Below are positions 24,080 to 32,782 of a DNA stretch of 38,093 nucleotides, piece by piece. The translations under genes and the position numbers were made by a program. The notes under the pieces were generated by a model. That model searched no databases, was not told the origin of the DNA, and worked only from the letters and a program-made list of their open reading frames with translations. The DNA is from JAKFFN01 sp036675025 (GTDB taxonomy: Bacteria; Sumerlaeota; Sumerlaeia; Sumerlaeales; Sumerlaeaceae). The stretch is from assembly GCA_036675025.1 (NCBI GenBank), contig JAKFFN010000283.1, positions 1 through 38,093 on the forward strand, written 5' to 3'. Each line of letters begins with the position of its first letter. Positions within the stretch are counted from its first letter, which is position 1.

Positions 24080-25330
24080 CTACTTCTCTTTCAACAGCAG
24101 CAACATACCCTGCCCCGGCGCCAGCCAGTTATTTTCAGCTGACCATGGCATGACTTCGCCTGTTGTGGAACTGATCTTGTGAATCACGCTCTGTTCCTTT
24201 GGCCTTGGTTGAAATGACGTCGAAGTTGTGAGGCTCGTGTTCACCACAAGAATCGCGGGGCCATACTCCTCACTTTCAAATTCCCCGACCAGGAACTGAC
24301 CTGGTCCGCCCATACCTTTCAGGTACCTGCTGCTGTCAATACCCCGGCAGTCTTTGGGAATCTTTGGCGTGTGAAATACATTAACAGGCTTCATCTTTGC
24401 CATCGCAGGAGCAAGCCGGTGCATCTGTAAGTTTACATCGCGCAGCATGTCAAAAGTCGGTGTGCGTCGGCCATACGCATCAAGAGCACTTAAACGGTAG
24501 TTGCCTCGTTCTCTCGCGGTAAATGTAAAATATCCGAGGCCCCTGGCGCTGTAGGCAAGGCCGGTGTAAGCCTGGAACCGGAGCCCTGCGGGGGTAGGTT
24601 CTGCATAGTTGAAGTGGGCGTTACCCAGCACCACGTACCAGAAAGGGACACCGGTTTTGAGGGAAGTAGCCCTGGCGGTCTCCAGGTTCTGGAAATAGGT
24701 GTCGCGCAGGCTTCCGTCTTCCATCAGGCCGTAGTAATCATAGCTGTAGGCCAGCGGTTTTACGGTCTCTACAAAGTTCGTCAGGTATCTCTCGAATGGC
24801 CCGTCGGACCCCAGGTTACCACCATAGTCAGGGAACAAATTCGTGTATGCCACTTTTCCCGGCGCAGCTTCATGAAATGCAGACACCCATTTCGCGATCA
24901 CGGGAAAAAGATCAGAGCGCGGCTCATCCAGCACATGATAGCCGAACACCGCAGGGTGGGATGCTGTGCGACTGGCGATGTTTTTTACGCGCGAGGTAAT
25001 CTCCTCTTCTGAAAGGGTTTCGGCACCACGTATCTGGATGAGTGGGTCACGAAAAAAGCACTGCATTCCCGCCTGCTGAACTGCGTCTAACAGCGTTTCA
25101 TCGCAGAATCCCGCAAGATTAAACCCGCAATCATAAGCGTCGCGTACCTGCTCCGGGGTCGACAGGCTGTCCCAAGGGAATATCGCGAATTCAGATGGCG
25201 CTACCCGCTTATCTTCCGCCGGCTTTGCAACCGGCTGCGCTTCCGCTGTTGGTGCGCAGGAGAAAATCACAGCTAACGAAGCTACCCCCATCCACTTCGC
25301 TACGCGATCCATGGTACGTGCTGATGGCAT
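24080..25330 (-). CDS. Exported TIM-barrel glycoside hydrolase-like protein
   Basis: This is a 416-residue exported protein. The N-terminal hydrophobic segment (MGVASLAVIFSCAPTAEAQ) is a signal peptide, with an IFSC site that could make it a lipoprotein. The body reads as a TIM barrel: GFNLAGFCDETLLDAVQQAGMQ, SHPAVFGYHVLDEPRSD with E136 in the D-E-P position of the acid/base residue of clan GH-A hydrolases, then AYSYDYYGLMED, PFWYVVLGN and GLAYSARGLGYFTFT. A small C-terminal beta domain (LVGEFESEEYGPAILVVNTS to WLAPGQGMLLLLKEK) matches those ending many GH42-like enzymes. The exact GH family and substrate are not clear. GGGAG before the ATG supports the start. It sits downstream of the DUF2231 gene in the carbohydrate region. 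Confidence 0.72.
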   Translation of the reverse strand: MPSARTMDRVAKWMGVASLAVIFSCAPTAEAQPVAKPAEDKRVAPSEFAIFPWDSLSTPEQVRDAYDCGFNLAGFCDETLLDAVQQAGMQCFFRDPLIQIRGAETLSEEEITSRVKNIASRTASHPAVFGYHVLDEPRSDLFPVIAKWVSAFHEAAPGKVAYTNLFPDYGGNLGSDGPFERYLTNFVETVKPLAYSYDYYGLMEDGSLRDTYFQNLETARATSLKTGVPFWYVVLGNAHFNYAEPTPAGLRFQAYTGLAYSARGLGYFTFTARERGNYRLSALDAYGRRTPTFDMLRDVNLQMHRLAPAMAKMKPVNVFHTPKIPKDCRGIDSSRYLKGMGGPGQFLVGEFESEEYGPAILVVNTSLTTSTSFQPRPKEQSVIHKISSTTGEVMPWSAENNWLAPGQGMLLLLKEK

Positions 25331-25501
25331 TGAATAGCTCCCTCTCTGGTAGCGGCAATTCTGCCGACGGCTTTAATATACACTTAGTTCAAGTGTTTGA
25401 CCGTCTGGGAGAGAGAAGTTGTTCGGTCAACGACATTCCTGCCATTAAGCTTGGAAACGCTTATGAGGTGCCAGCGAAAAGTCGCATCAATTACCAGGGT
25501 T

Positions 25502-26005
25502 CTACCGGTGCGGCGACTTTGTACCTGCAGAGCTCCGCATAAAAGGGCCTGAGGCATCCAGGCCGGCGCCATCTTTCACACCGATCATGTGACGGTTTAC
25601 AAGTTCTCCGCCCAGCCATCCGCTAAACATGGCCAGCAGCGCGCCCGCCGTTGCAAAACAGAATGCCAGCACCGTGGGCAGATGCTCTGGAACCATGTAC
25701 CGGAACGTCCAGCTGACCGCGAACAGCAACAGCACGGCGACGTTGGCCGTTGCATGCCACGCGCCAACCCGCTTAGCCCGTGTACCACCGGGGATTCCAC
25801 GCCAATCAAGAAAACCAAATACCGCCACAATCAGCCCGGCAATAAGACCGAGGCCGGTGTTATAGTACGCGACTTTGCCAACAGTCGGCGAGTCGGTAAT
25901 AAAGTATCCGATGTCAAACAACCACGCGCCGGCCAGCAGGCCCAGCGGCAGAACAACCGTCATCTGGTGGATCGGGTGCCCAAACAGCTTCATCCTGGCT
26001 TCCAT
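25502..26005 (-). CDS. DUF2231 inner-membrane protein
   Basis: This is a 167-residue membrane protein with about four hydrophobic segments: VVLPLGLLAGAWLFDIGYF, LIAGLIVAVFGFLDW, VAVLLLFAVSWTF and VLAFCFATAGALLAMFSGWLGG. The N-terminal KLFGHPIHQM carries the GHPIH motif that defines DUF2231, sometimes proposed to bind haem or metal. The function is unknown. GAGGG upstream of the first ATG supports the start, though a second ATG five codons later also has AGG before it. It lies between a strong terminator (26075-26108) and the glycoside-hydrolase-like gene 171 bases downstream. I see no gene in that gap. Confidence 0.88.
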   Translation of the reverse strand: MEARMKLFGHPIHQMTVVLPLGLLAGAWLFDIGYFITDSPTVGKVAYYNTGLGLIAGLIVAVFGFLDWRGIPGGTRAKRVGAWHATANVAVLLLFAVSWTFRYMVPEHLPTVLAFCFATAGALLAMFSGWLGGELVNRHMIGVKDGAGLDASGPFMRSSAGTKSPHR

Positions 26006-26074
26006 GATGTCCCTCGCAGCTTAATGTGAAAAAACGCCAATCATCTCCCTGTGAAGCGAAAACACGGCCATATG

Positions 26075-26108
26075 AAAAAAGGCGCTGCACCCGCCAGGAC
26101 GCAGCGCC
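26075..26108 (-). terminator. Rho-independent terminator after the beta-helix gene
   Basis: GGCGCTGC (26081-26088) and GCAGCGCC (26101-26108) form a perfect 8-bp stem flanked by six A on both sides. On the minus strand it reads hairpin then TTTTTT, 21 bases after the stop at 26129. The flanking A-runs make it potentially bidirectional. Confidence 0.9.
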
Positions 26109-26128
26109 AAAAAACAGGAAATCCTGGA

Positions 26129-27694
26129 TTAGTAAATAGCCCAGTCGTTTACCTGGGACTGGACCACTTTGAAAAAGTCTGGAGAGAACGGATCGTCCAT
26201 GTTGACGTAGGTCACTTCCTGGTTGGTCACCGTGCCGTCCGTATTAATTGTTCCGCTGCCTCCAGTGGCGGCGAGCAGGGGATTCGCACCGGTTGTGGAC
26301 AGCGTGGTATTGGTCACTGTCCACACTGCTGAAGAACCATTCCACAGACCGTACTTGGCACTGTTGTCGGTAAAGATACTGTTCGTGATATTTACCGGCC
26401 GGGCCGCAGTCGCCTCGCTGTAAATTCCGGCCGGGGCACTGGCCCCGGTACCAGAGTTATGCATCACCACGTTGTTCACAGTCACCTGCGGCAATCCTTT
26501 GCCAGTGCTGTCAAAGTCTGTACCTGAGCGCAGAGCCAGCCCGTCACCCGTATTGGCAATAATTGTATTTGTTACACTATTAACAAAAGCACGGGAACCA
26601 TCACCAATAATTCCACCTTCGCTGATGACCGGCGGGATGCAGTCATAAAACCGCACATAGTTAAACTCACCGGCACATGGCTGCACATCCGCCGGCTCAT
26701 AATACAGCCACACCACCGCTGGTGAACCCGAGTTCTGCAGGTTTCGCACGATGATCGGGTTGTCAGCAGTGCCATTCATCTTGATCATCGCGGCCCACGA
26801 AACCTGCGCCACGTTTCCGTCGATGTTGGCAAACACACACCCCTCGTTGATGTTGAGGAACGCATTAATGATGTTCGTATCGAGACCGGTCATCCAGGTC
26901 TTGAACGCCTCAGCGCGGGGATTGGAACCGGTGAGTGGTGAAAACGACGCGAATACCGAATCCGTAACGTTGAGAGTAATGCCGGCTCCTGCCGCTTCCG
27001 ATAAAGACCAGATTCCCGCCGAGCCCGACGCCATGGAAATTACTCCGCCCTCGCTCAGTTTGCTGTCGTCTTCCGGCCGACCGGTTGTAGTAATCGGCTG
27101 GTTGCTTCCATTGTTCGATGTAAACACGCAGTCCTCAATATTTACTACGGGTTCATGAGCAGGCGCAACCGGTGACTTTAAAACCATGAAGCTTCGCATC
27201 TCAGGCCCTGAGCCTGGGCTTGCCGGAATGAACGCAATATTGCGAACCGTCAAATCTGCAGGCTGCCGCCAGACAAACGCCGGAAAGGCACCATTTCGCA
27301 CCACCTGCTGCTCGTTGGGCAGCGCAGTACCTGCAAACACCGCCATTGTATCAGCGCCGCCGGCGTCTACACCTTTAATTGTTATGGCATCGCTGATAAT
27401 CAGACGAATTGGCGCCGCCGCGGCAGTATCGGCTACCATGCTTCCTGTAACCGGGCCGTGGTCCGAACGCACATTAATCACATTCGCTGCCACGTTACCG
27501 ACATTCGACCCGCCGGTCGCAAAGCTCGCCACTGCATCCTGCAGATTCGTAAAGATTGTAGTCCCGTTTGCGGCGCCCGTGGGATCTACCGTCACCGTCT
27601 GCGCGTAGCCGCTTCCGGCAAGACATGTCACGCCCGCCAAACCCGCTGCCAGGGCCATACGCCGCCCCATAAAACCCATTATACTCATGCCCAT
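26129..27694 (-). CDS. Exported parallel beta-helix protein with C-terminal W-x-I-Y tag
   Basis: This is a 521-residue exported protein. The signal peptide ends near GSGYAQ (about residue 32), with MGRRMALAAGLAGVTCLAG as the core. The mature part is a pectin-lyase-like beta-helix with regular rungs: LIISDAITIKGVDAGGADT, LTVRNIAFIPASPG, EPVVNIEDCVFTSNNGS, GITLNVTDSVFASFS, VTNTIIANTGDGLALRSG, VTVNNVVMHNSGTG and VNITNSIFTDNSAKYG. No catalytic residues of polysaccharide lyases can be assigned. It ends SQVNDWAIY, matching the tail of three other exported proteins here. AGGAGG upstream supports the start. It follows xylB on the same strand across 112 bases and ends in a strong terminator. Confidence 0.87.
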   Translation of the reverse strand: MGMSIMGFMGRRMALAAGLAGVTCLAGSGYAQTVTVDPTGAANGTTIFTNLQDAVASFATGGSNVGNVAANVINVRSDHGPVTGSMVADTAAAAPIRLIISDAITIKGVDAGGADTMAVFAGTALPNEQQVVRNGAFPAFVWRQPADLTVRNIAFIPASPGSGPEMRSFMVLKSPVAPAHEPVVNIEDCVFTSNNGSNQPITTTGRPEDDSKLSEGGVISMASGSAGIWSLSEAAGAGITLNVTDSVFASFSPLTGSNPRAEAFKTWMTGLDTNIINAFLNINEGCVFANIDGNVAQVSWAAMIKMNGTADNPIIVRNLQNSGSPAVVWLYYEPADVQPCAGEFNYVRFYDCIPPVISEGGIIGDGSRAFVNSVTNTIIANTGDGLALRSGTDFDSTGKGLPQVTVNNVVMHNSGTGASAPAGIYSEATAARPVNITNSIFTDNSAKYGLWNGSSAVWTVTNTTLSTTGANPLLAATGGSGTINTDGTVTNQEVTYVNMDDPFSPDFFKVVQSQVNDWAIY

Positions 27695-27806
27695 AATCCA
27701 GCCTCCTGGTTTTTTTCCATGAGTTAGTATAGTGGATTAAGAGAATCAGAATATCAAGAAAATAACTCCCTGGAGCGGTATCTAAAGTGACCTTCCCTCC
27801 CGCCGG

Positions 27807-29342
27807 TTAATGCACCCGCACAGCGGCGGCAAACTCTTCCTGCAGCGCCCTGTACAGCCTTCCAAACCGCTCATAGCTCTGCTGATAATCCTTTGCCAAT
27901 AGCGGGTTTGGCTCCGAAGTCTCTTCAACCCGGATATGCCTGCCAGTCGCCGAGGGAAAATCAGGGAACACACCAACCGCGACACCCGCGATAATTGCCG
28001 CGCCAAGGGCCGGTCCCTCATCGCCATTCACAGTCGACACCGGCTTCTGGAACACATCCGCAATGATCTGCCGCCACAGCGGGCTGTGCCCGCCGCCGCC
28101 TGTTATCCGTATTTCGCTCACGCTGATGCCAAGCTCATCCATCAGCATCAGCGAATCTTTCAACCCGAACGCGACCCCTTCCATCACCGCGCGCACCACA
28201 TGCGCTTTTGTGTGGCGAGGCGAAATGCCAAAAAGCACTCCACGCGCATTGGGATCCATGTGAGGAGTCCGTTCACCGTTCAGATATGGCAGCCATAATA
28301 GCCCCTCCGCCCCGGGCGCGATTGCTGCCGCTTCAGCCGTAAGAATATCATAAACATCCTGTCCGGCGTCTCCCGCTACACTGGCTTCCAGTTCGCAAAA
28401 GTTGTCTTTTACCCACTTCATGGATAAACCCGCCGCCTGCATCACTCCCATCACGTACCACACCCTCGGCACCGCGTGAAGAAAAGTATGAAGCCGCCCC
28501 TGGGGATCATACACAGGCCGCGTTACCGGCATTATAACCGTACCACTGGTGCCGATCGAAACAGCCATTGTACCTTCGCGAACCACCCCAGTGCCCACGG
28601 CGGCGCACGCATTATCTGCTCCGCCAAAAGCAATGGGAAGCCCGGCGGGCAGGCCTGTTGCGGCTGCCATGGCGTCGGTCAGTATGCCTGCAATGGCCGA
28701 TGACTGCCCCAGCGGCGGCAGAATTCTTAGATCGACACCAACCGCGGCAGCCACCTCCGCAGACCACTCCTGGCGTCCCACATCAAGAAGCAGGGTACCT
28801 GCAGCATCGCTAAGATCCATTCCACGCTCACCCGTCAGGCGAAACCGCACGTAATCCTTTGGCAGCAGGATTGTGTGGATGCGTTGAAATACGTCCGGCT
28901 GGTGCTGTTTCACCCACAGCAACTTCGGAAGCGTAAAGCCTTCCAGCGCCGCATTAAAGGTTTGCCGCACAACACCAGCCGTTCCGCCCAGCGCCTCTTC
29001 AACCTGATGGCACTGTGGGCTGGTGCGCGTATCGCACCACAAGATGGCCGGCCGCAGAACGCCTCCCTCTTTATCCAGGCACACCAGGCCGTGCATCTGT
29101 CCGCTCAGCGCCAGCCCTCGCACTTCGCCCGCCATCCCCGGTGCCTTTGCCAGCAGTTCGCGAATCGTATGAACCGCCGCCTGCACCCAGTCTTCCGGAT
29201 ACTGCTCCGCCCAACCCGGCTGCGGCAGCGCCAGCGGGTACTCCGCATACGCACTCGCGATTACCCGCCCACTCTCATCAATCAGCACGGCCTTTACCCC
29301 GCTCGTGCCGATATCGATTCCTATAAGCGCATTGGAAGCCAT
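27807..29342 (-). CDS. xylB: Xylulokinase
   Basis: This is a 511-residue FGGY-family sugar kinase that phosphorylates D-xylulose to xylulose 5-phosphate, feeding the pentose phosphate pathway. The N-terminal phosphate-binding segment is LIGIDIGTSGVKAVLID. QMHGLVCLD (82-90) and LWCDTRTS line the sugar site. D243 in GGADNACAAVG is the catalytic base. ISIG-type signature VSIGTSGTVIMP and the C-terminal ITGGGGHSPLWRQIIADVF bind ATP. Length and motifs fit XylB better than glycerol or gluconate kinases. AGGA lies 7 bases before the ATG. The gene is 45 bases downstream of the esterase lipoprotein gene, suggesting a xylan-related operon, although no xylose isomerase is present. Confidence 0.93.
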   Translation of the reverse strand: MASNALIGIDIGTSGVKAVLIDESGRVIASAYAEYPLALPQPGWAEQYPEDWVQAAVHTIRELLAKAPGMAGEVRGLALSGQMHGLVCLDKEGGVLRPAILWCDTRTSPQCHQVEEALGGTAGVVRQTFNAALEGFTLPKLLWVKQHQPDVFQRIHTILLPKDYVRFRLTGERGMDLSDAAGTLLLDVGRQEWSAEVAAAVGVDLRILPPLGQSSAIAGILTDAMAAATGLPAGLPIAFGGADNACAAVGTGVVREGTMAVSIGTSGTVIMPVTRPVYDPQGRLHTFLHAVPRVWYVMGVMQAAGLSMKWVKDNFCELEASVAGDAGQDVYDILTAEAAAIAPGAEGLLWLPYLNGERTPHMDPNARGVLFGISPRHTKAHVVRAVMEGVAFGLKDSLMLMDELGISVSEIRITGGGGHSPLWRQIIADVFQKPVSTVNGDEGPALGAAIIAGVAVGVFPDFPSATGRHIRVEETSEPNPLLAKDYQQSYERFGRLYRALQEEFAAAVRVH

Positions 29343-29387
29343 ACAGTTCCTGACGTGCCGCAGTATTAAATCTGTAACAATTCGGCC

Positions 29388-30299
29388 TTACCTGGCGAAG
29401 CGGTGTTCTCTCAGCCAGGCTTCGCAGGCCTCGGTCCACGGGTGGCGTTCCTGGGGATTCCACTCCCTTGAACCAAGACCGATACCGTGTTTTCCATGAG
29501 GATAAACATGCAGTTCAAAGGGAACATCAGCGGTCGCCAGCGCAGATGAAAACAGAAGCGCATTCTCAACCGGCACAACCGTGTCGTCAGCCGTGTGAAA
29601 GATAAACGTCGGTGGAGTGCTCGAAGTCACCCGCGTTTCGTTAGAAAGAAATTTCGCCAGGTCCGCCGAAGGCTTTTCTCCAAGAAGATTCTCTTTAGAT
29701 CCTTTATGCGTGTGCTTCCCCATCGTAATAACCGGGTAGCACAGGATCCCCAGGTCAGGACGCGAAGTTTGCCGCTCGATTGTATCAGTCGAGCCCGGGT
29801 CCCCCGCATTAAAATGCGTAAGCACCGTTGAAGCCAGGTGTCCTCCGGCAGAAGATCCAATAATGCCCACCCGTCCCGGATCAACTCCCCACTCTTTGGC
29901 GTTTGCCCGCACCATGCGCATGGCCCGTGCGGCATCATTCAGCATGGCCGGGTGGTGGTACCCTGCAGAACCCAGCCGGTACTTCACCACAAATGCGCTT
30001 ATCCCCATTTCATTAAGCCACCGGGCGTAGTCGGCTCCCTCATGCGGGGCAAGGGTATGATAGCCCCCGCCCGGCAATACCACAAACGCGGCCCCCGTAG
30101 CCGTCTCCGCCGGTGCCAGCCACGGCGTCAGTGTCGGCGTATCCACATCGCGGCTGCCAAGGCTCCCGGGCGCGCCCTCCGGCCACAGGGCAATCGCAGC
30201 GCCCGTTGGTGCCACGGTTTCTGATGTCATTTCGTCTGATGCCATACATCCAGTAGCAGTCGCAGCCATCAGAATTGGCAAGAAGCATCTATAGAACAT
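29388..30299 (-). CDS. Alpha/beta hydrolase esterase lipoprotein
   Basis: The protein is about 303 residues from the ATG at 30299. The frame remains open to an ATG at 30332, and a TTG at 30311 is better spaced from the GGAGG at about 30327, so the start is uncertain. MFYRCFLPILMAATATGC ends in a lipobox (ATGC, Cys18), so it is probably a lipoprotein. The BD-FAE/acetyl-xylan-esterase-like fold shows the oxyanion motif LPGGGYH (75-81), S150 in IGSSAGGHLAS, D239 in HTADDTVVP and H271 in PHGKHGIGL. The role is likely removal of acetyl or feruloyl groups from plant polysaccharide. It lies 45 bases upstream of xylB on the same strand and is divergent from a FAD oxidoreductase gene across about 190 bases. 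Confidence 0.9.
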   Translation of the reverse strand: MFYRCFLPILMAATATGCMASDEMTSETVAPTGAAIALWPEGAPGSLGSRDVDTPTLTPWLAPAETATGAAFVVLPGGGYHTLAPHEGADYARWLNEMGISAFVVKYRLGSAGYHHPAMLNDAARAMRMVRANAKEWGVDPGRVGIIGSSAGGHLASTVLTHFNAGDPGSTDTIERQTSRPDLGILCYPVITMGKHTHKGSKENLLGEKPSADLAKFLSNETRVTSSTPPTFIFHTADDTVVPVENALLFSSALATADVPFELHVYPHGKHGIGLGSREWNPQERHPWTEACEAWLREHRFAR

Positions 30300-30487
30300 G
30301 GTCTTTAACAAAACAGATCTGACCTCCGGCAATGTGTAGGATTACCCCTCTGTAAACGCGGGAACCGGTCAACAACTTTGCCCCGGCTCGACTAAATTCC
30401 CGGCTCGGCCCAACTCATCTTGACGTCCGTGCCTCGCCTCTCCGCAATCACCAAAGTTTTGAAAAAGCCACAGTGAGGCACATGCAC

Positions 30488-32443
30488 ATGCAGGATCGGC
30501 GACAATTTCTGAAGATCGCGGCAATGGCGACAGGTTATTCCCTGATGATAAAGGCGCCGCAGTCTTTATCGGCCGCGGGAGAAGCCATGGGCACGCGCGA
30601 GACCATCGCCCCGCGCATAGATGAACTTGCGCCAGACGATCTTAAGCGCGGCCAGGTCGCCGAAGAGCCAAACATGGTGCGGGTCGATTTAGAGTGCGAC
30701 GTTTTCGTTGCTGGTGGCGGCCTGGCGGGCGTATGCGCTGCCATAAGTGCAGCACGAAACGGGGCGAAGGTTGTACTGGTGCAGGATCGCAGTCGACTGG
30801 GCGGCAACGCCAGCAGCGAAGTGCGCATGCATCCCATGGGTTCTAAGTTCGGCATTCGCGAAACCGGCCTCATTGAAGAGTTCTCACTCGCAAACGCGCA
30901 CAACAACGAACACCACTCATGGGAAATGTGGGACCTGATGCTTTACGATATGTGCATCAGGGAACCAAACATCAAGCTGCTGCTGGATACATCGCTTTAC
31001 CGCGCTATCGTAAAGGATGACCGAATTGATGAGGTGTGGGCGCGCTGCGATCGCACGGAACACCTCTACCGCGTAAAGGCTCCAATCTACATGGACTGCA
31101 CCGGCGACAGTCGCCTGGCCCTGGAAAGCGGCGCAGAATACATGTATGGCCGTGAAGCCACGAGCATGTTTGGCGAATCCCTGGCCGATTACGACAAACC
31201 CGGCACCACGCAAGGCTCCAGCATCCTTTTTACCTCACGCAAGTATGACCGGCCCATGCCCTTTGAAGCGCCGTCGTGGGCGCGAGAAATTACCCCGATC
31301 GATCTGATGCACCGGAAAGTCGGCCCCAACAACTGGGAGTACGGCTACTGGTGGATAGAGCTGGGCGGTGTGTATGACACCATCCGCGACAACGAACGCC
31401 TGCGCTTTGAACTCCTGGCCATTGTGCTGGGCGTATGGAATTACATTAAAAACAGCGGCGATTTCCCGGAGGCCGCGAACTGGGCCCTCGACACTATCGG
31501 CATGATTCCAGGAAAGCGTGAGTCACGCCGCGTCACCGGGGAGTACATCATGACGCAGGCCGACATCGAGGGCGGCTGGAAAAAGCTGCACGACGGCGTG
31601 GCCTTTGGCGGATGGGCAATGGATGATCACCCTGCCGCAGGCTTTGATGCGCGCGACATTAAACCCTATCGCCCCGCGAAATACGACGAGCCCTACAACA
31701 TCCCGCTGGGCGCTCTCTACTCGAAAAACATCGCAAACCTCATGATGGCCGGCCGCAATATCAGCGCCAGCCATGTTGCTTTTTCCACTACCCGCGTCAT
31801 GAAAACCTGCGCCGTCATTGGTCAGGCCGCCGGCACGGCTGCCATGATCTGCGCTAAAGAAAAAATTCTGCCAGCGCAGCTTCGCAATGACCGGCAAAAG
31901 ATGAAAGCGCTGCAGCAGCAGCTCCTTAGGGATGACCAGACTATCCTTCAAGCCCGCAACGAAGATGACCAGGACCTGGCCCGTAAGGCAAAAGTCACTG
32001 CGTCCGCAACGGCCGAGGGATCAAAGCCCGAAAACATCCTGACTGGCATAACTTGGGAAGGTGCAGGCAAGCTGGAACAGCGTTGGGCGGCTCCCATGGC
32101 AGCCTCCCCCGTATGGATCAAACTGGAATGGCCCGCGCCGGTTACGCTGTCGCAGTTGCAGCTCACTCACGACACCGGACTCTACCGCACACTCACAATA
32201 TCAGCCGCTGCATCCGTACAGAAAAAAATGCAGACAGGCCCACAGCAGGAAACCATCGCCGACTACACCATCACCGCCATCTTGCCAGACGGGACCGAGA
32301 AAGAACTGGCCAGCATTACTAACAATTACCAGCGCCTGCGCCGCCATCAGTTCGATCCCATAAAGGCAACCGCCATCCGCATTGATGTGAAGCGAACCCA
32401 TGGCAAAGACGCCCGCCTTTACGAAGTTCGCGCCTACGCCTGA
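30488..32443 (+). CDS. Tat-exported FAD-dependent oxidoreductase with C-terminal discoidin-like domain
   Basis: The protein is about 651 residues. DRRQFLKIAAMA at the extreme N-terminus is a twin-arginine signal, consistent with export of a folded flavoprotein. The best start is one of the closely spaced ATGs at 30482 or 30488, after TGAGG; the frame also has a GTG at 30473. ECDVFVAGGGLAGVCAAISAARNG is the FAD-binding fingerprint, followed by RLGGNASSEVRMHPMGS and, near residue 440, NLMMAGRNISASHVAF, all typical of PF12831. The last 150 or so residues (ARKAKVTASATAEG, ILTGITWEG, VWIKLEWPAPVTLSQLQLTHD, ATAIRIDVKRTHGKDARLYEVRAY) form an F5/8-type C-like carbohydrate-binding domain. The role is probably oxidation of a polysaccharide or sugar outside the cytoplasm. 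Confidence 0.9.
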   Translation: MQDRRQFLKIAAMATGYSLMIKAPQSLSAAGEAMGTRETIAPRIDELAPDDLKRGQVAEEPNMVRVDLECDVFVAGGGLAGVCAAISAARNGAKVVLVQDRSRLGGNASSEVRMHPMGSKFGIRETGLIEEFSLANAHNNEHHSWEMWDLMLYDMCIREPNIKLLLDTSLYRAIVKDDRIDEVWARCDRTEHLYRVKAPIYMDCTGDSRLALESGAEYMYGREATSMFGESLADYDKPGTTQGSSILFTSRKYDRPMPFEAPSWAREITPIDLMHRKVGPNNWEYGYWWIELGGVYDTIRDNERLRFELLAIVLGVWNYIKNSGDFPEAANWALDTIGMIPGKRESRRVTGEYIMTQADIEGGWKKLHDGVAFGGWAMDDHPAAGFDARDIKPYRPAKYDEPYNIPLGALYSKNIANLMMAGRNISASHVAFSTTRVMKTCAVIGQAAGTAAMICAKEKILPAQLRNDRQKMKALQQQLLRDDQTILQARNEDDQDLARKAKVTASATAEGSKPENILTGITWEGAGKLEQRWAAPMAASPVWIKLEWPAPVTLSQLQLTHDTGLYRTLTISAAASVQKKMQTGPQQETIADYTITAILPDGTEKELASITNNYQRLRRHQFDPIKATAIRIDVKRTHGKDARLYEVRAYA

Positions 32444-32465
32444 GGTTCAGATGAAAACATCGGGC

Positions 32466-32645
32466 CTATCCGCGCTTCTTCTCGATCCGCTGGCCAGCCG
32501 CTTTACCGTCCGATTTCTTATGGTCAGAAGACTTGCTGTTGAACCGATCTCCGCTATTCCATCCGCCGCCTGTAGGTTGAGTGCCAATCTTTGGCGACCT
32601 CGACACAGTTTTTTTCTTTCCGCCTGCCGCTGTCTTCTTTGCCAT
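32466..32645 (-). CDS. Small highly basic protein
   Basis: This is a 59-residue frame from the ATG at 32645 (AAAGG 9 bases upstream), reading MAKKTAAGGKKKTVSRSP and ending IEKKRG. It is rich in Lys, Gly, Ser and Thr with a WNSGDRF centre, low in hydrophobic residues and probably disordered. It could be a nucleic-acid-associated or ribosome-associated peptide; I do not recognise a family. It faces the end of the FAD oxidoreductase gene with a 22-base gap. The rest of the 32444-32782 stretch holds nothing else I can identify. A chance frame is possible. Confidence 0.5.
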   Translation of the reverse strand: MAKKTAAGGKKKTVSRSPKIGTQPTGGGWNSGDRFNSKSSDHKKSDGKAAGQRIEKKRG

Positions 32646-32782
32646 AATGAATACCTTTGAATTGTTAATCGGGATATACGGCAATACTCAGACCTTCAGT
32701 ATGCGGAAGCCCCTGAAAATGATACAGACAAACCGGCGACTTGCGCCACAACGATTAGAACTTTTTGCAATTTCCAAGTCTG

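Noticed and set aside
30382..30407. Two direct copies of CCCGGCTCG in the divergent promoter region between the esterase and oxidoreductase genes
   Set aside because: Two 9-base copies 17 bases apart in GC-rich DNA are weak evidence; no symmetry or further copy supports an operator.
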